From the NCBI GenBank assembly GCA_038247995.1, contig JBBRUG010000019.1, positions 1 to 32,337 on the forward strand: a DNA stretch of 32,337 bases, in the 5' to 3' direction. The notes beneath the pieces are model-generated. The model was not told the origin of the DNA and searched no databases. It worked only from the letters and a program-made list of their open reading frames with translations. Origin of the DNA: JBBRUG01 sp038247995 (lineage in GTDB: Bacteria > Chloroflexota > Chloroflexia > Chloroflexales > Chloroflexaceae). Shown here piece after piece: positions 1-7,326 of this stretch. Numbering within the stretch: the first letter of the stretch is position 1; every line of letters begins with the position of its first letter. Position numbers and translations under genes: made by a program.

Positions 1-32
1 GACAGCATCAGGACGCCGAATCTGCGGCGGCT

Positions 33-61
33 CCCCCTGCTCCACGTGAGGGAGCAGGGGG
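33..61. other. Perfect 11-bp hairpin at the left edge of the IS remnant
   Basis: Positions 33-43 (CCCCCTGCTCC) pair perfectly with 51-61 across a 7-nt loop. It lies about 70 bp before the first recognisable IstB residues. It could be a terminator-like or REP-like palindrome in the flanking DNA. No terminal inverted repeat of an insertion sequence can be assigned to it. Confidence 0.5.
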
Positions 62-129
62 CTGGGGGATGAAGGGAATAGCGCATTGGGACGCGATCCT
101 GTAAAAACCCTATACCTGCAAGGGCAGGG

Positions 130-759
130 TACCGGGAGCAGCGCCGGTTTGAACGGCTGCTGCGCGAATCGCACCTGCCGCGCGAGAAAACCATGGCCCA
201 CCTCGACCTGGACCAGTTCGGCCCGGTGCTGGCCCAGCAGATTGAGCGGTTGCAGAGCGGCACCTTTGTGGCGCAGGCCGCGAACGTGATTGCGATTGGG
301 AAGCCTGGGACGGGGAAAAGCCACCTTGCGGCGGCCATTGGCCACCACCTCATCCGGCAGGGCCATACCGTCTTCTGGACGAGCACGGCGGCCCTGGTGC
401 AGCAGCTGCTGGCGGCCAAGCGCGATCTGCGGCTCCCGCGTGAACTGATCCGTCTGGACCGCTTTGCGTGCCTGATTCTCGACGATATCGGCTATGTGCA
501 GCATAGCCGGGATGAAATGGAGGTGTTGTTCACGTTGTTAGCCGAGCGCTACGAACGGCGGAGCGTGATCCTGACCACGAACCTGGTCTTCTCGGAGTGG
601 GATCGGATCTTCCAGGACCCGATGACCACGATGGCCGCGATTGACCGGGTGGTGCATCACGCCGTGATCCTCGACATGATGGGCCTGGAGAGCTATCGGG
701 CGCGTGCGGCCAGCGCCCAGAAATCCACGCCCACGCCACCGCCGTCGGCGGCGTCCTGA
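130..759 (+). pseudogene. 5'-truncated IstB-like ATPase of an IS21-family element
   Basis: IstB is the AAA+ helper ATPase that works with the IstA transposase of IS21 elements in target choice. The frame shows the usual IstB text YREQRRFERLLRESHLP just before an internal ATG at 193, then Walker A (GKPGTGKSHLA, near 295-330) and Walker B (LILDDIGY, near 475-500). A stretch near 560-600 (VILTTNLVFSEW) is also typical. Family members are about 250 residues. Here roughly the first 50 residues are missing: the frame is closed by stops at 70 and 79, and no IstA gene precedes it. The Pro/Ser-rich C-terminal tail after about residue 170 is also atypical. I read it as a dead fragment. An internal start at 193 would give a 188-residue protein with the ATPase core but without the N-terminal domain. 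Confidence 0.8.
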
Positions 760-789
760 CCACCCGCGAAGGGAAAGTTCTCGTTGTCA

Positions 790-1206
790 TCAGGGGAAAG
801 AATTGAGCGTCGCTTGACACGTGAGCATGGTCTCGCAGACACGACGCTCAGCGCCATGGAATACCAGTCGGCTACGGAACTCACTCAAGACGGTGTGATG
901 CAAGCCGAGGTCGGTGCGTTCCAGGCAAAGCAAGTACTTCCCGTCGATGCGCGTGCGAACCGCATCAGCAGCCTGGCGGTCAGTCAAGCCTTCCCAAAAC
1001 GGGAGCAACGTCACCAAGGCGAGCCGTACCGGGGACTCGGCGGGCTGACCTTGCGTGGCAAAGATATCGGCAAAATCAGCGTCACGGAACAGCATGCCCA
1101 ACTCGTCGTACATCCGCATCACGAGGTTGCCCTCGGGAAAGATGGCACGTGCGACACGGGCGGTGTCTTCAGGGACAGAATAGAGCGCTTGTGGCTGAAG
1201 TGACAT
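790..1206 (-). pseudogene. N-terminal fragment of an IS1182-type transposase
   Basis: The 138-residue frame begins with ATG at 1206 and resembles the N-terminal domain of IS1182/IS5-like transposases: PQALYSVPEDTARVAR, then MYDELGMLF, then PVRLALVTLLPFWEGLTDRQA, and DLGLHHTVLSEFRSRL. The catalytic DDE domain that should follow is absent. Similarity ends near 815 and the last residues run into sequence belonging to the adjoining IstB remnant. The simplest reading is that an IS21-like element inserted into this transposase gene and both were later eroded. It cannot be an active transposase. The neighbouring gene-poor DNA beyond 1206 would hold its left end, but I could not define the terminal repeat. 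Confidence 0.78.
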
Positions 1207-1844
1207 GGCCTGCTCCTGGGGAGAACATGCGCGACGCGCCCGAAATGGCGTTGCTACATCCTACCGCAGAAATCTTGCTCTTTTTTGGCACGCGGGCTCC
1301 TGTTCGGATGGCTTCCTAAAGCCGCATCTGGGAAGATTCCCTGGGCGCCTTCACCAAAGCTGGCCAAGAGCCAAAAAGAAACCGGCCTTGACAACGATCA
1401 CGCTGGTGATGCGGGTTTCCCCGTTCAGCTGATCACCGCCCCGCTAGGAAGTAGGAGTGCTCCAGACGTGCGGTGGGTGGATTGGTGGTACAAGAATCCT
1501 ACCGCACCTGGAGCCGGATGCAACCGACGCGAATCGTATGTCAAGTACCGGATAGCGCGGCAACGGCGTCGGGGGGAGATGGTCGGCAGCGCCGGAACGA
1601 CGCGAATCGTATGTCAAGCAGTGCTGACCGGCGAACGGACGTCACCCGTAGGCGAACTGCCGTCGCCAGACGACGCCATAGAGCTGCCGGTAGAAGGGGA
1701 TATGCTCCGGGTTCGGCTCGGCGCGAGGCCGTGTGCAACGTGCCGACGGTGGTCGGACCTCTGGTTGCCATGCCGGCTCGCCGTCGCGATCGAGGTTCTT
1801 GAGCAGGCCGCGCCGGTCGCAGACGCGGCGCCAGTAGCGCCCTG
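1207..1844. other. Degenerate gene-poor stretch, 638 bp
   Basis: No intact gene is supported here. Several frames are open by chance in the GC-rich sequence, but none gives a recognisable protein. The minus strand from about 1842 down to 1650 has a protein-like reading with GC-rich third positions, including GRYWRRVCDRRGLLKNLDRD and later PEHIPFYRQLYGVVWRRQF, ending at a TGA near 1646. This may be the remnant of a gene cut off near 1845, where the plus-strand AhpD-like reading begins, but I do not recognise its family. A 21-bp direct repeat lies inside the stretch. Confidence 0.5.
1525..1618. repeat. 21-bp direct repeat pair
   Basis: The same 21 bases, containing GCGAATCGTATGTCAAG, occur at 1525-1545 and 1598-1618, offset by 73 bp. 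Read on the minus strand each copy starts with CTTGACATACGATTCG and so contains a consensus -35 hexamer, but no -10 follows at 16-18 bp. The copies could be ends of a decayed mobile element or binding sites of a lost integrase or regulator. Confidence 0.65.
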
Positions 1845-2281
<437 letters not shown>

Positions 2282-2285
<4 letters not shown>

Positions 2286-2710
2286 GCGACTCGATGACCC
2301 GATCGCGCGGCCAGCCGCTGCTTGGGGTGCTCTTTGTCCGCGCGGGCCTCAAACACTTCCTCCAGGCGCGGTTTCACCAGCGGATGATGCCGGACTACCT
2401 ACCCGCCCACGAGCAGCTTGTCGCGGCGAGTGGCTACGCGGAGATCGCCCTTGGCGTGCTGGCCTTCTTCCCGAGACTGCGCGGCCTGACCCGCTGAGGG
2501 TTGATCGCCCTGCTCGTCGCCGTGTTCCCGGCCAACCTCCACATGGAGCTGCAAGCCGAGCGCTACCCGCGCATCCCTCCGGTTCTGCTCTGGCTGCGGC
2601 TGCCCCTCCAGCCCGCCCTGATCGCCTGGGTATGGTGGGCTACGCCCAATATGCTTACGATGGCCCAGAGCGAGCAGGGAGTAGGCCTTCACCTCACGAT
2701 CCTGTGGTAA
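2282..2710 (+). pseudogene. DoxX-like membrane protein interrupted by one in-frame TGA
   Basis: DoxX-family proteins are small four-helix membrane proteins often linked to redox or quinone chemistry. The frame reads GVLFVRAGLKHFLQARFHQR, MMPDYLPAHEQLV and YAEIALGVLAFFPRLRGLTR, then TGA (2495-2497), then GLIALLVAVFPANLHMELQ and PPVLLWLRLPLQPALIAWVW, ending at TAA 2710. Read through, it gives 142 codons, the normal family length, with no frameshift. Relatives usually have Trp where the TGA lies (WGLIALL), so one TGG-to-TGA change explains it. It overlaps the preceding AhpD-like frame by ATGA, so the two were co-translated. The likely status is a recent nonsense mutation. UGA suppression or a sequencing error cannot be excluded from one sequence. 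Confidence 0.65.
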
Positions 2711-2914
2711 TATAAAGAGCGGCGCAGTGAGGCGGAATGCTACAACCTTGTTCTTGGCGCTCTGACGCGAAGAACCAGGGAGGGCCGCGGGAGCAACGAC
2801 GGGAGCAACGGGGGGGCCACGAGAGCCGTGCTCAGTCCGGGAAGTCTTCGTCCAGGCCGCGTTCTAATGCGGAAAAACCGAACCAGTCATGCCCTGACAA
2901 GGCACTGTAGAGGG
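2711..2914. other. Gene-free spacer before the tRNA scar
   Basis: I see no gene in this 204-bp stretch. It contains an imperfect inverted repeat (GTTCTT near 2750 against AAGAAC near 2770) and a 12-bp tandem pair of GGGAGCAACG-containing units near 2788-2811. The sequence just before 2915 does not pair with the tRNA half that follows, so it is taken to be the inner end of the inserted DNA. Confidence 0.45.
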
Positions 2915-2959
2915 CTGCAAAACCGCCACTCGCGGGTTCGATTCCCGCCGTCGCCTCCA
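2915..2959 (+). tRNA. 3' half of a tRNA-Cys(GCA) gene, probable attachment-site scar
   Basis: The anticodon loop CTGCAAA (2915-2921, anticodon GCA 2917-2919) is followed at exactly canonical spacing by a T arm, GCGGG/CCCGC (2932-2936 with 2944-2948) around loop TTCGATT. Then come the acceptor strand CGTCGCC, a discriminator T and an encoded CCA (2957-2959). The 5' half is wrong: there is no GGCGACG acceptor strand and no proper D arm, and only 3 of 5 anticodon-stem pairs form. Tyrosine-recombinase elements often integrate in the 3' half of tRNA genes from the anticodon loop onward, so this looks like the att copy left at the edge of an island covering 1-2914. It cannot fold as a working tRNA. 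Confidence 0.65.
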
Positions 2960-2967
2960 CTGTTTAG

Positions 2968-2990
2968 CGCCCCGCCATCTGTGCGGGGCG
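2968..2990 (+). terminator. Intrinsic terminator-like hairpin after the tRNA-Cys 3' half
   Basis: CGCCCCGC (2968-2975) pairs with GCGGGGCG (2983-2990) around a 7-nt loop, followed by TTGGTGTTT. It sits 8 bp after the tRNA CCA end, as expected of the native terminator of the original tRNA gene, which would have been carried along with the 3' half. Confidence 0.7.
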
Positions 2991-3016
2991 TTGGTGTTTC
3001 AGCGCCTTGATCGATA

Positions 3017-3045
3017 TTGTCATGCGCCGACGAGATCGCTATAAT
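3017..3045 (+). promoter_or_regulatory. Sigma-70-type promoter of the glycan cluster
   Basis: TTGTCA (3017-3022) and TATAAT (3040-3045) are separated by 17 bp, giving a start near 3052 and a leader of about 44 nt before ATG 3096. This is the best -35/-10 pair in the window and should drive the epimerase, glycosyltransferase and perhaps the methyltransferase. Confidence 0.75.
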
Positions 3046-3095
3046 GCCAAAAGCCTAGTTGAGGCTATCGCAATCGCAATACGGACGACCTTACC

Positions 3096-4130
3096 ATGCG
3101 TATTCTGATTACCGGCGGCGCAGGTTTTATTGGTTGTAACCTGGCCCACCGCCTGCTTGACCGCGGTCACGACCTACTTATTTTCGACAATCTTGCGCGC
3201 CCGCGCACGCCGCATAATCTGGCCTGGATCGCAGCCCATGCGCGTAGCGCTCCCGGCACGATGCAGTTTATCCAGGCCGATATACGCGATGCCGACGCCA
3301 TCTATGCTGCTGCGCACGAGATTGATGCGATCTATCACCTCGCCAGTCAGGTTGCCGTTACTACGTCTGTCCAGAACCCGCGCCACGACTTTGAAGTGAA
3401 CGCCCTGGGCACATTCAATGTGCTCGAAGCGGCGCGTCGCCAGCCCAAACCGCCCGCCCTGCTCTACGCTTCGACGAACAAGGTGTATGGCGGGATGGAG
3501 AACCTGGCGATTGCCGAAGAAGCTACGCGCTACCGCTACCGCGATCTGCCGGCCGGCGTACCTGAAACTCAGCCGCTCGATTTCCACTCGCCTTACGGGT
3601 GTAGCAAGGGCGCCGGCGATCAGTACGTGCGCGACTATCAGCGCATCTATGGCCTCCCGACCGTCGTTTTTCGCCAGTCGGCGATCTACGGCCCGCGTCA
3701 GTTCGGCGTTGAGGATCAGGGTTGGGCGGCCCATTTTGTGATCGCCACGCAGACCGGGCGCCCGATCACGATTTACGGCAATGGCAAGCAGGTGCGCGAT
3801 ATGCTCTATATCGACGACCTGATCGATCTCTATGAGACGGCGCTGGCGCAGATCGATCGCGCCGCCGGTCAGATCTATAATGTCGGCGGTGGCCCAACTA
3901 ATGTCCTGTCGATCTGGGCCGAGTTCCAGCCGCTCCTCAGCCGGTTCGCCGGCCGGCCGGTTGAAGCCGGCGCCTATGGTGAATGGCGCCCCGGTGATCA
4001 GCCGGTCTGCGTGCTCGACATCCGCAAGGCTGCCGCTGAACTTGGCTGGCAACCCAAAGTCGGCGTGGAAGAGGGCATGGGCCGGCTGTACGCCTGGGTG
4101 CAGGAAAACATTGCACTTTTTCAGGAGTGA
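3096..4130 (+). CDS. NAD-dependent epimerase, CDP-paratose 2-epimerase (tyvelose epimerase)-like
   Basis: An extended short-chain dehydrogenase/reductase of 344 residues. The N-terminal GGAGFIGCN (residues 7-15) binds NAD, STNKVYG carries the active-site Ser/Thr region, and YGCSK near residue 165 supplies the catalytic Tyr and Lys. The stretches PLDFHSPYGCSKGAGDQYV, TVVFRQSAIYGPRQFG and EDQGWAAHF are characteristic of the CDP-paratose 2-epimerase group, which makes 3,6-dideoxyhexose donors; the exact substrate cannot be read from sequence. Length is normal. It heads a cluster with a GT4 glycosyltransferase starting 50 bp later and a methyltransferase, suggesting surface polysaccharide or glycolipid assembly in the cytoplasm. 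A strong promoter lies 50 bp upstream. Confidence 0.88.
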   Translation: MRILITGGAGFIGCNLAHRLLDRGHDLLIFDNLARPRTPHNLAWIAAHARSAPGTMQFIQADIRDADAIYAAAHEIDAIYHLASQVAVTTSVQNPRHDFEVNALGTFNVLEAARRQPKPPALLYASTNKVYGGMENLAIAEEATRYRYRDLPAGVPETQPLDFHSPYGCSKGAGDQYVRDYQRIYGLPTVVFRQSAIYGPRQFGVEDQGWAAHFVIATQTGRPITIYGNGKQVRDMLYIDDLIDLYETALAQIDRAAGQIYNVGGGPTNVLSIWAEFQPLLSRFAGRPVEAGAYGEWRPGDQPVCVLDIRKAAAELGWQPKVGVEEGMGRLYAWVQENIALFQE

Positions 4131-4180
4131 TGGAAGGCCTGGGGACGCGGTTCGCCCCGTCTCCAATCCTTCAAAATGAT

Positions 4181-5326
4181 ATGCGTATTCTTTTTGCCCT
4201 CACCTACTATCGGCCCTACATCAGCGGCCTGACGATCTATGTTCAGCGCCTCGCCGCCGCGCTGGTTCGACGTGGCCATAGCATCACGGTCCTTACTTCG
4301 CAATACGATCCGAGCCTGCCGCGCAGCGAGGAGATGGACGGGGTGCGGGTTGTGCGCGCTCCGGTGCTGGCGCGAGTGAGCAAAGGCGTCATTATGCCCA
4401 GCTTCGGCGCCCTGGCCAACCTACTCGCGCTGCAACACGATGCGATGAGCCTGCACTTGCCGCAGTTCGATGCGCCCGGCCTGGCCCTGCGCGGCCGGCT
4501 CTTGCGCCAGCCGGTGGTACTCACCTACCACAGCGATCTGCAACTGCCGCCTGGGCCAGTGAACGCGCTCGCCAACCGGGTGGTCAATACGGCCAATCTT
4601 GCCGCCGGCGCGCTCGCTACGCGCATTGTGGCCTACACCCAGGATTTCGCCGAGCACTCGCCCTACCTGCGCCGCTTCCGCAATAAGATCGTCGTTATTC
4701 CGCCACCGGTGGAAGTGGCCGATGCCGGCCTCGCCGATGTACAGATCTTCGGTGAGCGCTACAATCTACGGCGCCCAGTGATTGGGATGGCGGCGCGCCT
4801 CGCCGCCGAGAAGGGCGTTGAAGTGTTGCTCAACGCCCTGCCGAAGATCCTCGCGACCCATCCGCATGCCCGTGTGGTCTTCGCCGGCCCGCACGAAAAT
4901 GTGCTCGGCGAAGAGGCTTATGCGCGCCGCCTTGCGCCGCTCTTCGAGCGCTACAAAGCCAACTGGACGTTTGTTGGTACGCTTGGCCCGCAGGAGATGG
5001 CTGCGTTCTTCCCCAACCTGGACGTGCTAGTGGTGCCGTCGCTTAACTCAACCGAAACCTTCGGCCTCGTCCAGGTTGAAGCGATGCTCTGCGGCACACC
5101 CAGCATCGCCTGTGCCCTGCCCGGCGTGCGCCAGCCCGTTCTGCAAACCGGCATGGGCGAAGTTGTGCCGGTCGGCGACCACGAGTCGCTGGCGGCCAGC
5201 ATCCTGCGCGTGCTCGACAACCATGACTATTACGTGCGCCCGCGCGCCGAAATCGCCGCCAAATTTTCCACCGCGATCACCGCTCAGCGGTACGAAGCAT
5301 TATTCGAGGAATTACGGTCAAAGTAG
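4181..5326 (+). CDS. Glycosyltransferase family 4 (GT-B fold)
   Basis: A retaining glycosyltransferase that moves a sugar from a nucleotide donor to a lipid-linked or surface-glycan acceptor at the inner membrane face. The 381-residue product begins MRILFALTYYRPYISGL, the usual GT4 start. A GTG at 4127, overlapping the epimerase stop, would add 18 residues unlike the family, so ATG 4181 is chosen although no strong Shine-Dalgarno is visible. The acceptor half has LTYHSDLQLP. The C-terminal donor half has VIPPPVEV, GMAARLAAEKGVEVLLNALP, and the EX7E motif in TETFGLVQVEAMLCG near residue 300. It follows the epimerase by 50 bp and is probably co-transcribed. Donor and acceptor are not deducible. 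Confidence 0.88.
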   Translation: MRILFALTYYRPYISGLTIYVQRLAAALVRRGHSITVLTSQYDPSLPRSEEMDGVRVVRAPVLARVSKGVIMPSFGALANLLALQHDAMSLHLPQFDAPGLALRGRLLRQPVVLTYHSDLQLPPGPVNALANRVVNTANLAAGALATRIVAYTQDFAEHSPYLRRFRNKIVVIPPPVEVADAGLADVQIFGERYNLRRPVIGMAARLAAEKGVEVLLNALPKILATHPHARVVFAGPHENVLGEEAYARRLAPLFERYKANWTFVGTLGPQEMAAFFPNLDVLVVPSLNSTETFGLVQVEAMLCGTPSIACALPGVRQPVLQTGMGEVVPVGDHESLAASILRVLDNHDYYVRPRAEIAAKFSTAITAQRYEALFEELRSK

Positions 5327-5334
5327 CGGCGTAA

Positions 5335-5354
5335 GGGCGGCTCGCGAGCCGCCC
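5335..5354. repeat. 20-bp perfect GC palindrome between glycan genes
   Basis: GGGCGGCTCG followed by CGAGCCGCCC is a perfect palindrome 8 bp after the glycosyltransferase stop and 24 bp before the methyltransferase start. No T-run follows, so it may act as an mRNA-stabilising or attenuating hairpin rather than a full terminator. Similar GGCGG/CCGCC palindromes occur at 7241, 12289 and 24610. Confidence 0.6.
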
Positions 5355-5377
5355 CGACAGTACTGTGACAACAGCCA

Positions 5378-6160
5378 ATGAAAGACTACCTCCGCCCGCA
5401 CCTGTACACCCTGCCGATCCACCGGGCCATGCTCCGTGCGGTTGAGGCGCGCCTTTTCGCCGAGTTGGCCCCCAATCTGCCTGAGCCGATCCTTGATCTG
5501 GGTAGCGGCGACGGCACCTTTGTGCAAATTGCCTTCCCCGGCAAGCAGGTCTTCGGCATCGACCCGATTGTGGCCGATACATGTGAAGCCCAGCGCCGAA
5601 GCGTCTACGCCGGCCTGAGTATCGCCGACGGCAGTGCATTGCCCTTCGCCGATAATTATTTTGCCAGTGCGATCAGCAACTGTGTGCTCGAACACGTTGT
5701 TCCGCTCGATGCGACCCTGGCCGAGACGACCCGCACCTTGCGCCCCGGCGGTTTATTCATTGCTTCGGTGGTAGGCAATCGCTTCCCGCAGGATCTGCTT
5801 GGCACCTGGGCGCTGAACCAGTTGGGGTTAGACGGCAGCCGCTACGGGCGCTGGTTCAACACAATCTCTAACCATCACAACACACTTAGCCCCGCCGCTT
5901 GGACGGCGCGTTTCAACCAGGCTGGTCTGGAGGTTGTGCGCTACCAGCCCTACTTCAGCAGTGCGGCGCTGAAACTATTCGACTTCAGCCACTACTATGG
6001 TGCGCCGAGCCTGATCACCAAAAAACTCACCGGGCGCTGGCTGCTCGTTCCGCCGCTCTCGCCAAACCTGCTCTGGGAACCGATCCTACGCCGGATCTAC
6101 CTGGCTCCGCCGGAAGCCGACGCGCCGTACTACTTCTTTATTTGTCGCAAACCTGTTTAG
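5378..6160 (+). CDS. Class I SAM-dependent methyltransferase
   Basis: A 260-residue Rossmann methyltransferase. SAM-binding motif I is ILDLGSGDGTFVQ near residue 40, an acidic turn follows (GIDPI), ADGSALPFADNYF gives the adenine-side motif near residue 85, and SNCVLEHV is the Methyltransf_11-type motif IV. The C-terminal third is rich in Tyr, Phe and Trp (HYYGAPSLITKKLTGRWLL) and may bind a lipid or glycan substrate. It starts 51 bp after the glycosyltransferase, separated by a GC palindrome, so it is probably part of the same cluster and methylates a sugar or lipid carrier. The substrate is unknown. No good Shine-Dalgarno precedes the ATG. Confidence 0.85.
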   Translation: MKDYLRPHLYTLPIHRAMLRAVEARLFAELAPNLPEPILDLGSGDGTFVQIAFPGKQVFGIDPIVADTCEAQRRSVYAGLSIADGSALPFADNYFASAISNCVLEHVVPLDATLAETTRTLRPGGLFIASVVGNRFPQDLLGTWALNQLGLDGSRYGRWFNTISNHHNTLSPAAWTARFNQAGLEVVRYQPYFSSAALKLFDFSHYYGAPSLITKKLTGRWLLVPPLSPNLLWEPILRRIYLAPPEADAPYYFFICRKPV

Positions 6161-6187
6161 TGCCGGGACGCAGGCGGCAACTCGACT

Positions 6188-6259
6188 AAGGACCAAGGAT
6201 CAAAGACCAAAGCCGGACACAGCGTGACTGCAATTCGACTGAAGATCAAAGACCAAAGC
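6188..6259. repeat. Heptamer-type tandem repeats in intergenic DNA
   Basis: Units AAGGACC, AAGGATC, AAAGACC and AAAGCCG run head to tail from 6188 to 6215. A second copy of GATCAAAGACCAAAGC (6198-6213) appears at 6244-6259, both preceded by TCGACT. This is one of several 7-bp-period arrays that fill gaps in this window. Confidence 0.7.
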
Positions 6260-6288
6260 TAGATTCACCGTCCATCGTCCTTTGCCGC

Positions 6289-6330
6289 TTGTTCATTTTC
6301 CACCCGACAGGGTATAATCCTCAGAGGAGG
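6289..6330 (+). promoter_or_regulatory. Promoter and strong ribosome binding site of the TPR/zinc-finger gene
   Basis: TTGTTC (6289-6294) and TATAAT (6313-6318) are 18 bp apart. AGGAGG (6325-6330) lies 10 bp before ATG 6341. The predicted start near 6325 leaves a leader of only about 15 nt that is largely the Shine-Dalgarno itself. Confidence 0.7.
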
Positions 6331-6340
6331 ATGATTCGTT

Positions 6341-7222
6341 ATGACAGAGCCGACCACCGCCGCTGATGCGGCTACCCTGGTTGAAGAGGGCCGGGCCGCG
6401 TTGATGGCCGGCGACAATTTTAATGCGCGCCAGCGCTACCGCCAGGCCTTGGAGTTAAACCCAGAGGCAATTGACGCCTGGATCGGGTTGGCCGGTTCGG
6501 TGCGCCCATATCGTGAGAAGCGCCAGCATTTGCAGCGCGCCCTGGCGATCGATCCCGCGAATCCTGATGCGTTGGCTGTGCTTGCTCAGGTTGAGGCGCG
6601 CCTGGCTGCCGGTGAACTGCTCGCCCCCGGCCCAGTGCGCGAAGCGCCGCCGCCCCCGCCCGTAGAACCCGTTGAGGAAACCCTCGCGGATGTGCCGGAG
6701 CAGAGCCTCGATCTGCAGACAACGCAAGTCGAAATGGGCTATTGCTACCGCCACCCCGACCGCGAGACCGGCCTGCGTTGCACAAATTGCAACACGCCGA
6801 TCTGCACCGACTGTGTGCGTCCGGCCCCGGTTGGCCAACTCTGCCCCGACTGCGCCCGCGAACGCCGCCCGGTGAACTATCAGGTCGAGGCATGGCATTT
6901 AGTGGTTACGGCAGTTGTCGCGCTTATTTACGGCACGCTGCTAACCTTTCTGGCCTTCAACGTGCTCAGCTTTGCGGGTTTCTTCAGCTTTATTGCCGCC
7001 TTTTTGCTTGGGCCGCTTGGCGGTGAAGGACTCGTACGCATTCTCGAAGTGCTAGCCCAAAAGAAGCGCGGTCGGTCACTCCAGATCACGCTGAGCGTTG
7101 CCTATGCCTTTGGCGCCGCGCCGCTGCTTGTGCCGCTCTTCTTCGTCGCGCCGTTCCTCGGCATCGCCCTCACCATTTTTACCGTGATCGCGATCACCAC
7201 CGCAATGGCCCGCTTGCGGTAA
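6341..7222 (+). CDS. TPR, zinc-finger and multi-pass membrane protein
   Basis: A 293-residue protein in three parts. Residues 10-90 form two or three tetratricopeptide-like helices (AALMAGDNFNARQRYRQALELNP and HLQRALAIDPANPDALAVLAQ). After a Pro-rich linker (PPPPPVEPVEE) comes a B-box-like zinc-binding segment near residues 133-175: CYRHP, RCTNCN, CTDCV, LCPDC. Residues 188-290 hold three or four hydrophobic helices (AWHLVVTAVVALIYGTLLTF and LVPLFFVAPFLGIALTIF). Cytosolic TPR and zinc modules anchored by C-terminal membrane helices suggest a scaffold or membrane-proximal adaptor. No enzymatic motif is visible. It has its own promoter and converges on ruvB. Confidence 0.8.
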   Translation: MTEPTTAADAATLVEEGRAALMAGDNFNARQRYRQALELNPEAIDAWIGLAGSVRPYREKRQHLQRALAIDPANPDALAVLAQVEARLAAGELLAPGPVREAPPPPPVEPVEETLADVPEQSLDLQTTQVEMGYCYRHPDRETGLRCTNCNTPICTDCVRPAPVGQLCPDCARERRPVNYQVEAWHLVVTAVVALIYGTLLTFLAFNVLSFAGFFSFIAAFLLGPLGGEGLVRILEVLAQKKRGRSLQITLSVAYAFGAAPLLVPLFFVAPFLGIALTIFTVIAITTAMARLR

Positions 7223-7240
7223 CCTGGCGCGACCTGTTGG

Positions 7241-7277
7241 GGCGGACTTATGTGTCCGCCGTGCCCGCAATGGGCAC
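7241..7277. terminator. Double hairpin between convergent genes
   Basis: GGCGGAC (7241-7247) pairs with GTCCGCC (7254-7260), then GTGCCC (7261-7266) pairs with GGGCAC (7272-7277). The pair lies between the ends of the convergent TPR gene and ruvB and probably terminates or separates both transcripts. There is no clear T-run on either strand. Confidence 0.55.
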
Positions 7278-7295
7278 CCACGTGGGGTTGCCCCT

Positions 7296-7321
7296 TCTGC
7301 GCAATCTGCGTCATCTGCGGA
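7296..7321. repeat. Nonamer repeat (TCTGCGCAA type)
   Basis: TCTGCGCAA, TCTGCGTCA and TCTGCGGA follow one another just beyond the ruvB stop. The same 9-bp unit forms three copies at 28013-28039, so it is a dispersed intergenic repeat. Confidence 0.65.
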
Positions 7322-7326
7322 CGCCG

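Noticed and set aside
2915..2959. Functional tRNA-Cys gene
   Set aside because: The 5' acceptor strand and D arm are missing and the anticodon stem has two mismatches, so it cannot fold as a tRNA.
2828..3010. 60-codon frame across the tRNA half and its terminator
   Set aside because: It runs through a tRNA T arm and terminator hairpin, so it is not a gene.
4127..4180. GTG 4127 as start of the glycosyltransferase
   Set aside because: The extra 18 residues are unlike the family, whereas MRILFALTYYRP from 4181 is a standard GT4 N terminus.
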